A stretch of DNA of 6,595 nucleotides, taken from assembly GCA_012797505.1 (NCBI GenBank), contig JAAZOZ010000037.1, positions 1 to 6,595 of the forward strand. The letters run 5' to 3'. A program made the translations under genes and the position numbers. Shown piece by piece: positions 1 through 6,547 of this stretch. The first letter of the stretch is position 1. Each line of letters begins with the position of its first letter. This DNA is from Smithella sp. GTDB taxonomy: Bacteria; Desulfobacterota; Syntrophia; Syntrophales; Smithellaceae. Below the pieces are notes generated by a model. It saw nothing but the letters and a program-made list of their open reading frames with translations, was not told the origin of the DNA and did no database searches.

Positions 1-99
1 GGCGGACCTGCAGGATCATTCTGGTGGTCAAAGATAGAATATGGGTTGGCGTTCGCAAATGATGCTCCTGAGACGCAAGTTGGACCGAAGATTCTTTAG
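1..99 (+). CDS. Possible 3' end of an unidentified gene (partial)
   Basis: Frame 1 is open from the window edge for 32 codons and stops at TAG 97-99. The last residues read APETQVGPKIL. The other two forward frames close by about positions 37 and 62. The codon mix looks acceptable for coding, but the stretch is too short to separate from chance and I recognise no family in it. If real, it is the C-terminus of a gene on the same strand as the flavoprotein, ending 89 bp before it. No convincing terminator follows it. It could equally be noncoding. Confidence 0.25.
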   Translation, partial: GGPAGSFWWSKIEYGLAFANDAPETQVGPKIL

Positions 100-174
100 C
101 ACAGGACGGTTTGGTTCTCAAGGCCGGGCAGATGGATTGACCGTTTTCTTGCATTTGTGATAGCTGTGTTGTCC

Positions 175-180
175 AAGGAG
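175..180 (+). promoter_or_regulatory. Ribosome binding site for the HI0933-family flavoprotein
   Basis: AAGGAG lies 8 nt before the ATG at 189, which is good Shine-Dalgarno spacing. An ATG at 181 abuts this site and is in a different frame, so the site supports 189 as the true start. Confidence 0.7.
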
Positions 181-188
181 ATGCCGGG

Positions 189-1535
189 ATGGATCAGACG
201 ACGATGGAGGCCGATGTTGTTGTGGTGGGCGGCGGAGCGGCGGGGCTCATGGCCGCCGGACGGGCGGCCGAGCGAGGCGCCCGGGTGCTGCTTTTGGAAA
301 AAATGGAGGGGTGCGGCAAAAAAATTCTGGTCAGCGGCAAAACCCGCTGCAATCTGACCAACGCCGCGGACCTGAAAACCTTTATCGCCATGTACGGACC
401 GAACGGACGTTTTCTGCATGGCGCGTTTTCACGCTTTTTCCGTTCCGAACTGCTGGCGTTTTTTGAACGGTACGGCCTCGCGACCAAAGTGGAGCGGGGC
501 GGCAGAATTTTTCCCGTTTCCGACGACGCCCGCGACGTGGTGCGGGTTTTTCAAAAATACCTGACGGAGCATCGCGTCCGCAGGCTTCTCCATGCCCGGG
601 TGACTTCCGTGGCGCTTCGTCCGGATTCCCTCTTTGTCGTTGAGACAACGGGCGGCCGCTACCTGGCTTCGTCGGTGATTCTTGCCGCCGGCGGCGCCTC
701 CTGGCCGGCTACCGGCTCGGAGGGCGACGGCTATGCCTTGAGCGCCGCGCTGGGGCACACCATCGTCAAACTCAGGCCGGCGCTGGTTCCGCTGATCGTC
801 CGGGAACAGGCGCTTGCCCGGTCGATGCAGGGCGTGTCTCTGCGCAATGTCCGCGCCACGGCGTTTCAGGGAGAAGCGGGAACGATAGACGCCGCGCTTG
901 CGCCGCCATGTGACTATGGCCGCGGTGAAAGCAAAAAACCCCGGCCGCCGCTCATCGAAAGCCGGTTCGGCGAAATGCTGTTTACCCATTTCGGCCTGGG
1001 CGGGCCGATTGTTCTGCTTTTGAGTCTCGCCGTGGTGGACGCCCTTGAGCGGGGGCCGGTTTCCATCCTGATTGATTTAAAACCCGCCGTGACCCGGGAG
1101 CAGCTCGGCAAAAGACTGCAAAAGGATTTCAATGACTTCGGCAAAAGAAAAATAGCGACGATCTGGAAGGACTATCTGCCGGCCAAGATGGTCGGCCCGC
1201 TTGCGGCTCTTTCCGGCGTGGACGAAAACAAGCCGGCGAATCAGGTCGGCGCCGCTGAGCGAGAGAAAATAATCGATGTGCTCAAGGCGCTGCGGTTCAA
1301 CATTCAGGCCCCGCTGCCGCTGGCCAAAGCCATTGTGACGGCGGGCGGCGTTGCGCTGGACGACATTGATCCGCGAACGCTGATGTCGAAGAAAGTCCCC
1401 GGCTTTTATTTTTGCGGCGAGGTGATGGACATCGACGCCGACACCGGCGGCTATAACCTGCAAGCCGCATTCTCCACCGGATATGTGGCCGGAGAAAACG
1501 CCGCGGCCTTTGCCGCCGCAAAGAACCGTTCCTGA
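189..1535 (+). CDS. HI0933/BaiN-family FAD-dependent oxidoreductase
   Basis: A 448-residue cytoplasmic flavoprotein of the HI0933-like family (the annotation family that includes BaiN). The N-terminus has an FAD-binding Rossmann motif, VVVGGGAAGLMAAGRAA (residues 11-27), ending in an acidic residue (LLLEK, E37). It is followed by the family hallmark KKILVSGKTRCNLTN (44-58). Further family blocks are AAGGASWPATGSEGDGY (166-182), a PALVPL turn (197-202), GEMLFTHFGLGGP (261-273), and the C-terminal flavin-closing segment VPGFYFCGEVMDIDADTGGYNLQAAFSTGY (403-432, cited as a region). No signal peptide or membrane segment is seen. A proline- and charge-rich stretch around 229-258 precedes GEMLFTHFG and may be an insertion; the protein is slightly longer than the roughly 400-420 residues I expect for the family. 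Family members are FAD proteins. Members from gut clostridia have been linked to bile acid 7-dehydroxylation, but most are of unknown substrate, and nothing here indicates bile acids. The gene appears to stand alone and converges on the kinase gene. Confidence 0.93.
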   Translation: MDQTTMEADVVVVGGGAAGLMAAGRAAERGARVLLLEKMEGCGKKILVSGKTRCNLTNAADLKTFIAMYGPNGRFLHGAFSRFFRSELLAFFERYGLATKVERGGRIFPVSDDARDVVRVFQKYLTEHRVRRLLHARVTSVALRPDSLFVVETTGGRYLASSVILAAGGASWPATGSEGDGYALSAALGHTIVKLRPALVPLIVREQALARSMQGVSLRNVRATAFQGEAGTIDAALAPPCDYGRGESKKPRPPLIESRFGEMLFTHFGLGGPIVLLLSLAVVDALERGPVSILIDLKPAVTREQLGKRLQKDFNDFGKRKIATIWKDYLPAKMVGPLAALSGVDENKPANQVGAAEREKIIDVLKALRFNIQAPLPLAKAIVTAGGVALDDIDPRTLMSKKVPGFYFCGEVMDIDADTGGYNLQAAFSTGYVAGENAAAFAAAKNRS

Positions 1536-1622
1536 GAAAATTTTAGAACATTACAAACACGGGCGATAGGCAATGGGCAATAGGCTATAGGCGATGGGGC
1601 GGCGGCACGAAGAAAAAGCTCG
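1536..1622. other. Convergent intergenic spacer without a clear terminator
   Basis: This 87-bp gap lies between the stop codons of the flavoprotein (+) and the kinase (-). A convergent pair usually shares a bidirectional hairpin terminator, but I find no GC-rich stem followed by a T-run in either direction. The main content is the 7-bp tandem repeat at 1563-1597. A short AT-only AAAATTTT palindrome sits right after the flavoprotein stop, and is too weak to call. Confidence 0.6.
1563..1597. repeat. Five-copy heptamer tandem repeat (consensus GCNATRG)
   Basis: Five consecutive 7-bp units: GCGATAG, GCAATGG, GCAATAG, GCTATAG, GCGATGG. Positions 1, 2, 4, 5 and 7 are invariant; positions 3 and 6 vary. 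The array sits between two convergent genes. It resembles in kind the short tandem heptamer repeats found between genes in some bacteria, such as the STRR elements of cyanobacteria, but I cannot assign it to a named family. It codes for nothing I can support. Confidence 0.75.
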
Positions 1623-4076
1623 TCATTTTTCAATCATTTCCCGAATCTTCCGGGATAATTCGGCCATCGTGAAAGGTTTCTGGATAAAGCCCTTGCAACC
1701 TTCGGCCATCATGTCTTTTGCCTGGCTGTCCAGACTGTAGCCGCTGGAGAGCAGCACGTTTACGGCGGGGTTCCGGCGCCGAAGCGCTTCAAACGTTTCT
1801 CTGCCGCTTAAATCCGGCATGATCATGTCCAGGATGACCAGATCGACGCTCTTGGCATTGCGTTGAAAAATATCAATGCCCTCCCTGCCGCCGCCGGCGG
1901 TCAGGACAATGTATCCCAGCGCTTCCAGCATTTGCCGGCCGACATCAACAATCATTTCTTCGTCGTCAATGATCAGGACGGTTCCCCGGCCCCGCTGGGG
2001 CCGGCTTTCCGGGTGATCTTCCTCTTCGGTTTTTTCCTCCGACGCCGGAAGATGGATGGTAAAGGTGCTGCCGACACCTATTTCGCTTTCCACGCCGATG
2101 AATCCGCCGTGATTTTTGATGATTCCGTAAACAGAGGCCAGACCGAGCCCCGTGCCCCGCCCCCGCTCCTTGGTGGAAAAAAATGGCTCGAAAATGCGGG
2201 ATCGCGTGGATTCATCCATTCCGACTCCCGTGTCCCTCACCGTCAGCTTGACAAATCTGCCCGGCGTGACGCCGAAACCGGCCACATCCTGGGCGCCCAG
2301 TTCGGTATTTTCCACCGCAATATAAAGATTTCCTCCGCCGGGCATTGCCTGCCACGCATTCACGAAAAGATTGAGCAGCACCTGATCCATCTGGCCTCGG
2401 TCCACGTCCACATGCCAGAGGTCTTTTTCCGCGGTATGGTGGATGGATATTTCTTTTCTGGTTCTGCCGAACATTTCCGCGCTGCGGGCGGCGAATTTGC
2501 CAAGGTTGGTCGTCCGGACTTCGTATTTGCCGCCCCGGGCGAAGCCCAGAAGCTGCCGGGTCAGATCGGAGCCTTTCTGGACATATTCTTCCATGTTCTT
2601 GAGGCGTTCATGGAAGGGGTGCCCCTGATCGATATGCATGAGCATCAGGGAAATATTTCCGAGGATGCCCATCAGCAGATTGTTGAAATCGTGGGCAATG
2701 CCGCCGGCCAGTGTTCCGATGGCCTCCAGCTTCTGCGCCCGCAAAAGCTGGCTCTCCATAGCCTTCTTCTCCGAAATATCGATGAGAAATCCCCGAAACC
2801 CCACCGTTTTCCCTTCTTTGAAAATGGGGGAGGTATGCACCATGACCGGAAACCGCGTCTTGTCTTTTTTCTGTGCGACGTATTCGTTGAGCCCTGAAGA
2901 TTCTCCCCGGATGATTTTTTGAAAATTCGCCCGCGCACGCTCCCGGTCGTCCGGAGCCAGAACATCCGTGAGCGACAGACCTTTTTTCATGTCGTTGCGG
3001 GTGAAACCGAACCGGTCAAAAGACGGTTCGTTGACAAAGGTGAACGTTCCGTTCAAATCCGCTTCAAAGACGGTTTCCGGCAGCAGGCGGGCCATGTCCC
3101 GAAACCGTTCTTCGGATTGCCGCAGGTCGTCTTCCGCTTTTTTGCGGTCGGTGATGTCGAACAGGGAGGCCACGCTGTTGGTTGTGCCGGGGATCATATC
3201 GACGCTGAGGAAGAAAGACCGGATGTCTCCCGATTGGGTCAGTCCCCGGAATTCATAGGTGGAGGGAACGGATTCGGGATGGATTCTCCTTTGCACATGC
3301 CTTTGTTTCATGACTTCCACGTCTTCGTCAACGACGAATTGAGTCCAGGACATTTTGTTTTCAACGTTTTTCTTGGAATATCCCATGGTTTTTTCGAAAT
3401 TGGCGTTCACGGACAGAACGGTCGTGTCCTCAGCCAGAATCATGTTGGCGGTGGCCGTGTGTTCAAAGATCGCCCGGTAATACTCCTCGCTCTTTTTCAG
3501 CGCTTCCTCGGCTTTCTTTCGTTCCGTGATGTCGCGGGTAATGCCGAGGATTTCCTGCGGCCGGTTGTGTTCATCATAGAGAAGGGAGATTTTGACTTCC
3601 GTCCAAATCGTAGAACCGTCCTTGCGGAGCATTTCCACTTCAATATTTTGAGTCCATCCCCGTTGGTGTCGCTGTCCCCCGGTTTCCAGAGAAAGCTCCC
3701 GGGAGAGGATGTCCAGCACCTTCCGGTAGGAATCCGGCGTTAGAACCTCTTCCAGAGGCTGTTTCATGGCCTCTTCGGGAGTGAATCCGCGCAGATTTTC
3801 CACGGACGGGCTGACATAAACGTGCTTCAACCGCATATCCAGCACCCAGATGACGTCCGTCAGATTTTCCGCCAGCAGCCGGTAGCGTTTTTTACTTTCC
3901 CGGAGGTTTTGCCGCGCCCGAAGTCTTTCCGCTTGAGAAGCCGCGGCCACCCCGGACTTCATCATGGATCGAGCGCGTTTCTGGCTTCCGCCGATCGTTC
4001 CGGCGCTTCCTTGCTCTTCCGGATTCGGCCCCGTGTTTTTTTCGCCCCGGTTTTTTTTGACAGGCTGTTGGTTCAT
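1623..4076 (-). CDS. Cytoplasmic hybrid sensor histidine kinase, PAS-PAS-PAS-HisKA-HATPase-REC
   Basis: An 817-residue hybrid two-component kinase. Residues 1-60 are charged and probably disordered. Three PAS/PAC modules follow at about 62-185, 193-312 and 318-437. The first two end in near-identical linkers (DITERKKAEEALKKSEE and DITDRKKAEDDLRQSEE), which probably form signalling coiled coils. The dimerisation/phosphoacceptor block is LAGGIAHDFNNLL, with the phosphorylated His at 462; HDFNN is a recognised H-box type. The ATPase domain has the N-box (NLFVNAWQAM, N573), G1 (DTGVGM, D615), F-box (FEPFFSTK) and G2 (GRGTGLGLA, 639-647). A C-terminal receiver (about 699-815) has acidic pocket D704/D705, phosphoacceptor D750 (LVILDMIMPD), S777 or S778, and K800 (IQKP). 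All catalytic residues are present. No transmembrane segment or signal peptide is visible, so it should sense a cytoplasmic cue. PAS ligands (haem, FAD, small molecules) cannot be read from sequence. No response regulator with an output domain is in the window, so the phosphotransfer partner is unknown. It lies 54 bp after the TetR gene on the same strand. Confidence 0.95.
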   Translation of the reverse strand: MNQQPVKKNRGEKNTGPNPEEQGSAGTIGGSQKRARSMMKSGVAAASQAERLRARQNLRESKKRYRLLAENLTDVIWVLDMRLKHVYVSPSVENLRGFTPEEAMKQPLEEVLTPDSYRKVLDILSRELSLETGGQRHQRGWTQNIEVEMLRKDGSTIWTEVKISLLYDEHNRPQEILGITRDITERKKAEEALKKSEEYYRAIFEHTATANMILAEDTTVLSVNANFEKTMGYSKKNVENKMSWTQFVVDEDVEVMKQRHVQRRIHPESVPSTYEFRGLTQSGDIRSFFLSVDMIPGTTNSVASLFDITDRKKAEDDLRQSEERFRDMARLLPETVFEADLNGTFTFVNEPSFDRFGFTRNDMKKGLSLTDVLAPDDRERARANFQKIIRGESSGLNEYVAQKKDKTRFPVMVHTSPIFKEGKTVGFRGFLIDISEKKAMESQLLRAQKLEAIGTLAGGIAHDFNNLLMGILGNISLMLMHIDQGHPFHERLKNMEEYVQKGSDLTRQLLGFARGGKYEVRTTNLGKFAARSAEMFGRTRKEISIHHTAEKDLWHVDVDRGQMDQVLLNLFVNAWQAMPGGGNLYIAVENTELGAQDVAGFGVTPGRFVKLTVRDTGVGMDESTRSRIFEPFFSTKERGRGTGLGLASVYGIIKNHGGFIGVESEIGVGSTFTIHLPASEEKTEEEDHPESRPQRGRGTVLIIDDEEMIVDVGRQMLEALGYIVLTAGGGREGIDIFQRNAKSVDLVILDMIMPDLSGRETFEALRRRNPAVNVLLSSGYSLDSQAKDMMAEGCKGFIQKPFTMAELSRKIREMIEK

Positions 4077-4082
4077 CGTATT

Positions 4083-4088
4083 TCCCCC
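4083..4088 (-). promoter_or_regulatory. Ribosome binding site for the hybrid kinase
   Basis: On the minus strand GGGGGA lies 6 nt before the ATG at 4076. It is a purine-rich, imperfect Shine-Dalgarno match, and supports that start over the internal Met-Met at residues 38-39. Confidence 0.45.
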
Positions 4089-4130
4089 GCCGCTTCGCCG
4101 ATAAATCCGAAACGCGACATGACATAAAAG

Positions 4131-4817
4131 TTACTTCGGCTGATATTTCTCCAGCAGTTCTCCCAGAAGGGATGCAAGTTCCTTCATATACGTAAGCACC
4201 TCATCGCTTGTCCGGTCCGGAAATCTGCCGTATGAAAATAAAATTCCGTTCAGAGCGACAAAAAAGAGATGGGAAAATTTCCTGACGTTACCGGAAGAGA
4301 TGTATTGTTGAATGATCATATCAAATTGTTCAAATAACTTCCGGGCCGTCTCGACCAATTGATCAATCGATTCCTGAGAGGTAAATTGGGCATACAGCAT
4401 GCTGTGTTGAACCATTCTCAAATATTCATAGTTTTTTGAGATAAAGTCGATATAGGCCACAGCGGCAGTCTGAATGGAGGGGTGATCCTCGGCAACCAAA
4501 TCACTAAACACTTTAATCAGTCTGTCCGCTCCCCGCAGGGAAGCTGCCAAAAAAAGTTCTTCTTGATTCTCGAAGTAGTTGTAGATCGAACCCGGTGAAA
4601 TGTTGGCCTCCCGGGCGATTTCCCGCATGTTGGCCTTGTTGAAGGTTTCGGAGGCGAAAACGCGCTGTGCCGCATCCATGATCAAATTGCGTCGGACCTC
4701 CCATTCCTGTTGTTTTAATTTATTAAAGGTTTTTTTCTCTTTCATAGGCAAATTTTTCGCTTCGAAGGCAGATGATTTTTTAAGCCGAACCATATGGCAT
4801 TTCATTTCTTTTGGCAA
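4131..4817 (-). CDS. TetR/AcrR-family transcriptional regulator
   Basis: Up to 228 residues. The N-terminal DNA-binding domain is clear: RRNLIMDAAQRVFASETFNKANM (about 42-64, cited as a region) leads into the helix-turn-helix IAREANISPGSIYNYFENQEEL (about 67-88), the standard TetR pattern. The remainder (about 95-228) is a helical ligand-binding/dimerisation domain with no motif that names the ligand. The open frame starts at TTG 4817, which has AGGA 6 nt upstream. In-frame ATGs at 4805, 4793 and 4745 have weaker or no ribosome sites. Starting at 4745 would give a typical 204-residue protein, while 4817 adds a basic leader, so the start is uncertain. It is divergent from an acyl-CoA ligase and separated by a promoter with an operator-like palindrome, so local control of that gene is the natural inference; many TetR proteins in this arrangement respond to acyl-CoAs. 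Base composition is much more AT-rich than the flavoprotein and kinase genes. Confidence 0.93.
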   Translation of the reverse strand: MPKEMKCHMVRLKKSSAFEAKNLPMKEKKTFNKLKQQEWEVRRNLIMDAAQRVFASETFNKANMREIAREANISPGSIYNYFENQEELFLAASLRGADRLIKVFSDLVAEDHPSIQTAAVAYIDFISKNYEYLRMVQHSMLYAQFTSQESIDQLVETARKLFEQFDMIIQQYISSGNVRKFSHLFFVALNGILFSYGRFPDRTSDEVLTYMKELASLLGELLEKYQPK

Positions 4818-4823
4818 GCGAAT

Positions 4824-4827
4824 TCCT
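4824..4827 (-). promoter_or_regulatory. Shine-Dalgarno-like AGGA before the TTG start of the TetR gene
   Basis: Minus-strand AGGA lies 6 nt before TTG 4817. This spacing is better than anything seen before the in-frame ATGs at 4805, 4793 or 4745, and is the main argument for the long form of the regulator. Confidence 0.4.
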
Positions 4828-4874
4828 GTAACAACATGTAAATACTACGGAATATAAAATATTATTTAAATTTG

Positions 4875-4902
4875 TTGACAAACTGAACAAAGTTCAGATA
4901 AA
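4875..4902 (+). promoter_or_regulatory. Sigma-70-type promoter for the acyl-CoA ligase
   Basis: A perfect -35 box TTGACA (4875-4880) is followed after 16 nt by GATAAA (4897-4902), a 4/6 match to TATAAT. Transcription would begin near 4909, giving an approximately 50-nt leader. The -35 is convincing; the -10 is only fair, which fits a regulated promoter. Confidence 0.55.
4883..4897. promoter_or_regulatory. Operator candidate for the TetR-family regulator
   Basis: CTGAACAAAGTTCAG is a perfect inverted repeat with 6-bp arms around a 3-bp centre. It lies between the -35 and -10 boxes of the ligase promoter, where a bound dimer would exclude RNA polymerase. TetR-family dimers typically bind palindromes of about this size next to their own gene. 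Binding by this particular regulator is inferred. Confidence 0.65.
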
Positions 4903-4910
4903 TAAACGTA

Positions 4911-4934
4911 GTTCAATTCATTGCTTGTTTGAAC
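4911..4934. repeat. Second GTTCAA/TTGAAC inverted repeat in the ligase leader
   Basis: GTTCAA (4911-4916) and TTGAAC (4929-4934) form an inverted repeat with a 12-nt spacer, reusing the GTTCA/TGAAC half-sites of the main palindrome. TGAACAAA occurs at both 4884 and 4930. It could be an auxiliary operator downstream of the start of transcription. The separation of the arms is wide for a single TetR dimer. Confidence 0.35.
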
Positions 4935-4946
4935 AAAATCTTTCTC

Positions 4947-4953
4947 AAGGAGG
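4947..4953 (+). promoter_or_regulatory. Ribosome binding site deciding the ligase start
   Basis: AAGGAGG, a full consensus Shine-Dalgarno, ends 4 nt before ATG 4958. The in-frame TTG at 4925 lies upstream of this site and lacks one of its own, so translation should begin at 4958. Confidence 0.8.
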
Positions 4954-4957
4954 CAAT

Positions 4958-6547
4958 ATGAACATCACAGCGAATTTCAGCAAACCTCAAGGGCGGTATT
5001 CGAATAACGTAATCAGCAGCATTCGAATGAATTGTGCAAAAAATCGGGAGATGCCGGCATTAATCTGTGAGGACCGCACTGTTTCATGGGAGCAGATGTG
5101 GGACCGTACGGCGCGATTGGGAAACGGATGGATGGATTTAGGAATGACCAAGGGGGATCGCCTGGCTATTTATCTGAAAAACAGCATTGAATTTTCTGAA
5201 ACCTTTATATCGACCTATCACTCAGGCGTCATTAAGACACCGGTTAGTTCAGGACTGAAAGCCGCCGAATTGGCCCATCAGTTGAATGATTCCGGCGCCT
5301 GCGCCGTTGTCACCTCTCCCGAACTCCTCGATGTGTTGATTGCCGCAAAACCCAATGTGCCAGCATTAAAACATGTCATCGTCACGGGCAGTAATGTCAC
5401 GAAGGATCACATTTCCTATGAACAATTGATCCGGGAGTCTTCGCCCGAAGACAGGGGAATGGAAGTATCCCCCTACGACATTGATATGCTCCTTTATACG
5501 TCAGGCACGACGGGGTTTCCCAAAGGAGCCGTCCGCGGCGTCATGGAGGATTATCATACCGGCGTCACCGTTTGCATCGATTGGAGAATCCGGATGGGCG
5601 ATGTCCAGATGGTCGTTATTCCCCAATATCACGCAGGCGCCTGCGCCTGGTTTCTGGCTACGCTCATTTCCGGAGGCACGCAGGTCATCATGCCGTCCTA
5701 TGTTCCGGAGAAAGTTCTGCAGAATATCGAAAAATACCGGGTAAACTGGCTGATGATGGTTCCGGTCATGTACGACTGGCTGATGCTGCTCCCGCAGGAG
5801 GTTCTGAATAAATACGACGTCAGTTCTTTAAGAACACTCATCTCCGGCGGAGCGCCGCTGCACACACCCACAAAGATAAAAATCAAGGAAACCTTCAAAA
5901 ACGCGGAACTCAATGAATTTTACGGCAGCACGGAACTCGGGGTATCCACCTGTCTGCGGGATGAGGATCAACTGCGAAAGGAACGTTCCGTCGGCAAGCC
6001 CGGACATGACCTCGAATTGAAGTTGTTCAATGAAGAGGGCATGGAAGTCCGGCAGGGCGAGCCGGGAATCCTCTATTCACGCGGCCTGGGAGGTTTCCGC
6101 GGCTACTGGGAAAATGAAGCCGCCACAAACAAAGCTTTTTTGGAAGGCGGATGGGCCACGGTCGGAGACATTGCCCGTCAGGATGAAGAAGGTTACTATT
6201 ATATTGTGGATCGCCTGAACGATATGATCATCACCGGCGGTGTGAATGTTTATCCGGTGGAAATCGAGGAAGTCCTGCATCGGATGCCAAATATTCAAGA
6301 TGTGGCGGTAATCGGCGTCCCGGATGAGAAATGGGGGGAGGCGGTTAAGGCCGTTGTCGTTCCCGTAAAAAATGCGGATTTAAGCGAGGAAGAGGTTATC
6401 GGGTTTTGCAAGGACAATCTGTCAAAAGTCAAAATCCCGAAATCGGTTGACTTCGTCGATGCCATTCCGCGGACGCTGACCGGAAAGATTTTGAAAAAGG
6501 ATATCCGGAAAAAATACTGGTCGGACAACACGGTTCAAGTCAGCTAA
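4958..6547 (+). CDS. AMP-forming acyl-CoA synthetase / carboxylate-CoA ligase (ANL superfamily)
   Basis: A 529-residue adenylate-forming ligase, close to the usual length for class I acyl-CoA synthetases. It should activate a carboxylic acid with ATP to an acyl-AMP and then form the CoA thioester. Motifs in order are the P-loop LLYTSGTTGFPKGAV (178-192), the PQYHAGA substrate-side motif (222-228), ISGGAPL (295-301), YGSTE (322-326, A5), GYWENE (382-387), TVGD (401-404, A7), DRLNDMIITGGVNVYPVEIE (418-437, hinge and A8), and PRTLTGKILKKDIR (504-517, A10) with the catalytic lysine at 510. All core motifs are intact. No signal peptide or membrane segment is seen, so it is cytoplasmic. The substrate cannot be fixed from these motifs; a medium/long-chain fatty acid, an aromatic acid or a steroid side-chain acid would all fit the GGVNVYP subtype. 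The adjacent divergent TetR gene and promoter palindrome suggest substrate-inducible expression, probably for a catabolic acid-activation step. Confidence 0.94.
   Translation: MNITANFSKPQGRYSNNVISSIRMNCAKNREMPALICEDRTVSWEQMWDRTARLGNGWMDLGMTKGDRLAIYLKNSIEFSETFISTYHSGVIKTPVSSGLKAAELAHQLNDSGACAVVTSPELLDVLIAAKPNVPALKHVIVTGSNVTKDHISYEQLIRESSPEDRGMEVSPYDIDMLLYTSGTTGFPKGAVRGVMEDYHTGVTVCIDWRIRMGDVQMVVIPQYHAGACAWFLATLISGGTQVIMPSYVPEKVLQNIEKYRVNWLMMVPVMYDWLMLLPQEVLNKYDVSSLRTLISGGAPLHTPTKIKIKETFKNAELNEFYGSTELGVSTCLRDEDQLRKERSVGKPGHDLELKLFNEEGMEVRQGEPGILYSRGLGGFRGYWENEAATNKAFLEGGWATVGDIARQDEEGYYYIVDRLNDMIITGGVNVYPVEIEEVLHRMPNIQDVAVIGVPDEKWGEAVKAVVVPVKNADLSEEEVIGFCKDNLSKVKIPKSVDFVDAIPRTLTGKILKKDIRKKYWSDNTVQVS

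Larger units (their letters stand above)
4818..4957. promoter_or_regulatory. AT-rich divergent control region, tetR-type gene / acyl-CoA ligase
   Basis: This 140-bp region separates the two divergent genes and carries the ligase promoter, a palindromic operator candidate, further half-sites and the ligase ribosome site. Positions 4838-4873 are almost entirely A/T and could act as an UP element for the ligase promoter. On the minus strand, TTGTCA (4881-4876) followed 17-19 nt later by TTTATA/TATATT (4858-4851) is a possible regulator promoter. That would overlap the ligase promoter back to back, so one bound repressor could block both. The minus-strand promoter is weakly supported. Confidence 0.6.

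Noticed and set aside
106..148. ACGGT/ACCGT inverted repeat followed by TTTTC as a terminator after the partial upstream frame
   Set aside because: The arms are only 5 bp with a 29-nt loop, which is too weak for a rho-independent terminator.
137..165. TTGACC plus ATAGCT as a promoter for the flavoprotein
   Set aside because: The -35 box is reasonable but the -10 has poor similarity to TATAAT at 17-nt spacing; it could occur by chance.
429..989. Minus-strand 186-codon frame opposite the flavoprotein gene
   Set aside because: The opposite strand encodes a clear family protein throughout; the antisense product has no recognisable motif.
1612..1631. GAAAAA...TTTTTC inverted repeat at the kinase 3' end as a terminator
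   Set aside because: The stem is almost entirely A-T and overlaps the stop codon; no GC-rich stem and no separate T-run follow.
1863..3743. Long + strand open frames of 344 and 274 codons antisense to the kinase gene
   Set aside because: They lie opposite a kinase whose every motif is intact, encode Arg/His/Pro/Phe-rich sequence with no recognisable domain, and have no ribosome sites. They are shadows of GC-biased codon use.
4925..4957. Upstream in-frame TTG start for the acyl-CoA ligase
   Set aside because: It lies before the consensus AAGGAGG at 4947-4953, which serves the ATG at 4958, and inside the operator half-site region; it has no ribosome site of its own.
189..6547. A bile-acid (bai-like) pathway, from a BaiN-family protein and a CoA ligase in one window
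   Set aside because: The two genes are not in one operon, no other bai-type gene is present, and both families are broad with mostly unrelated members.
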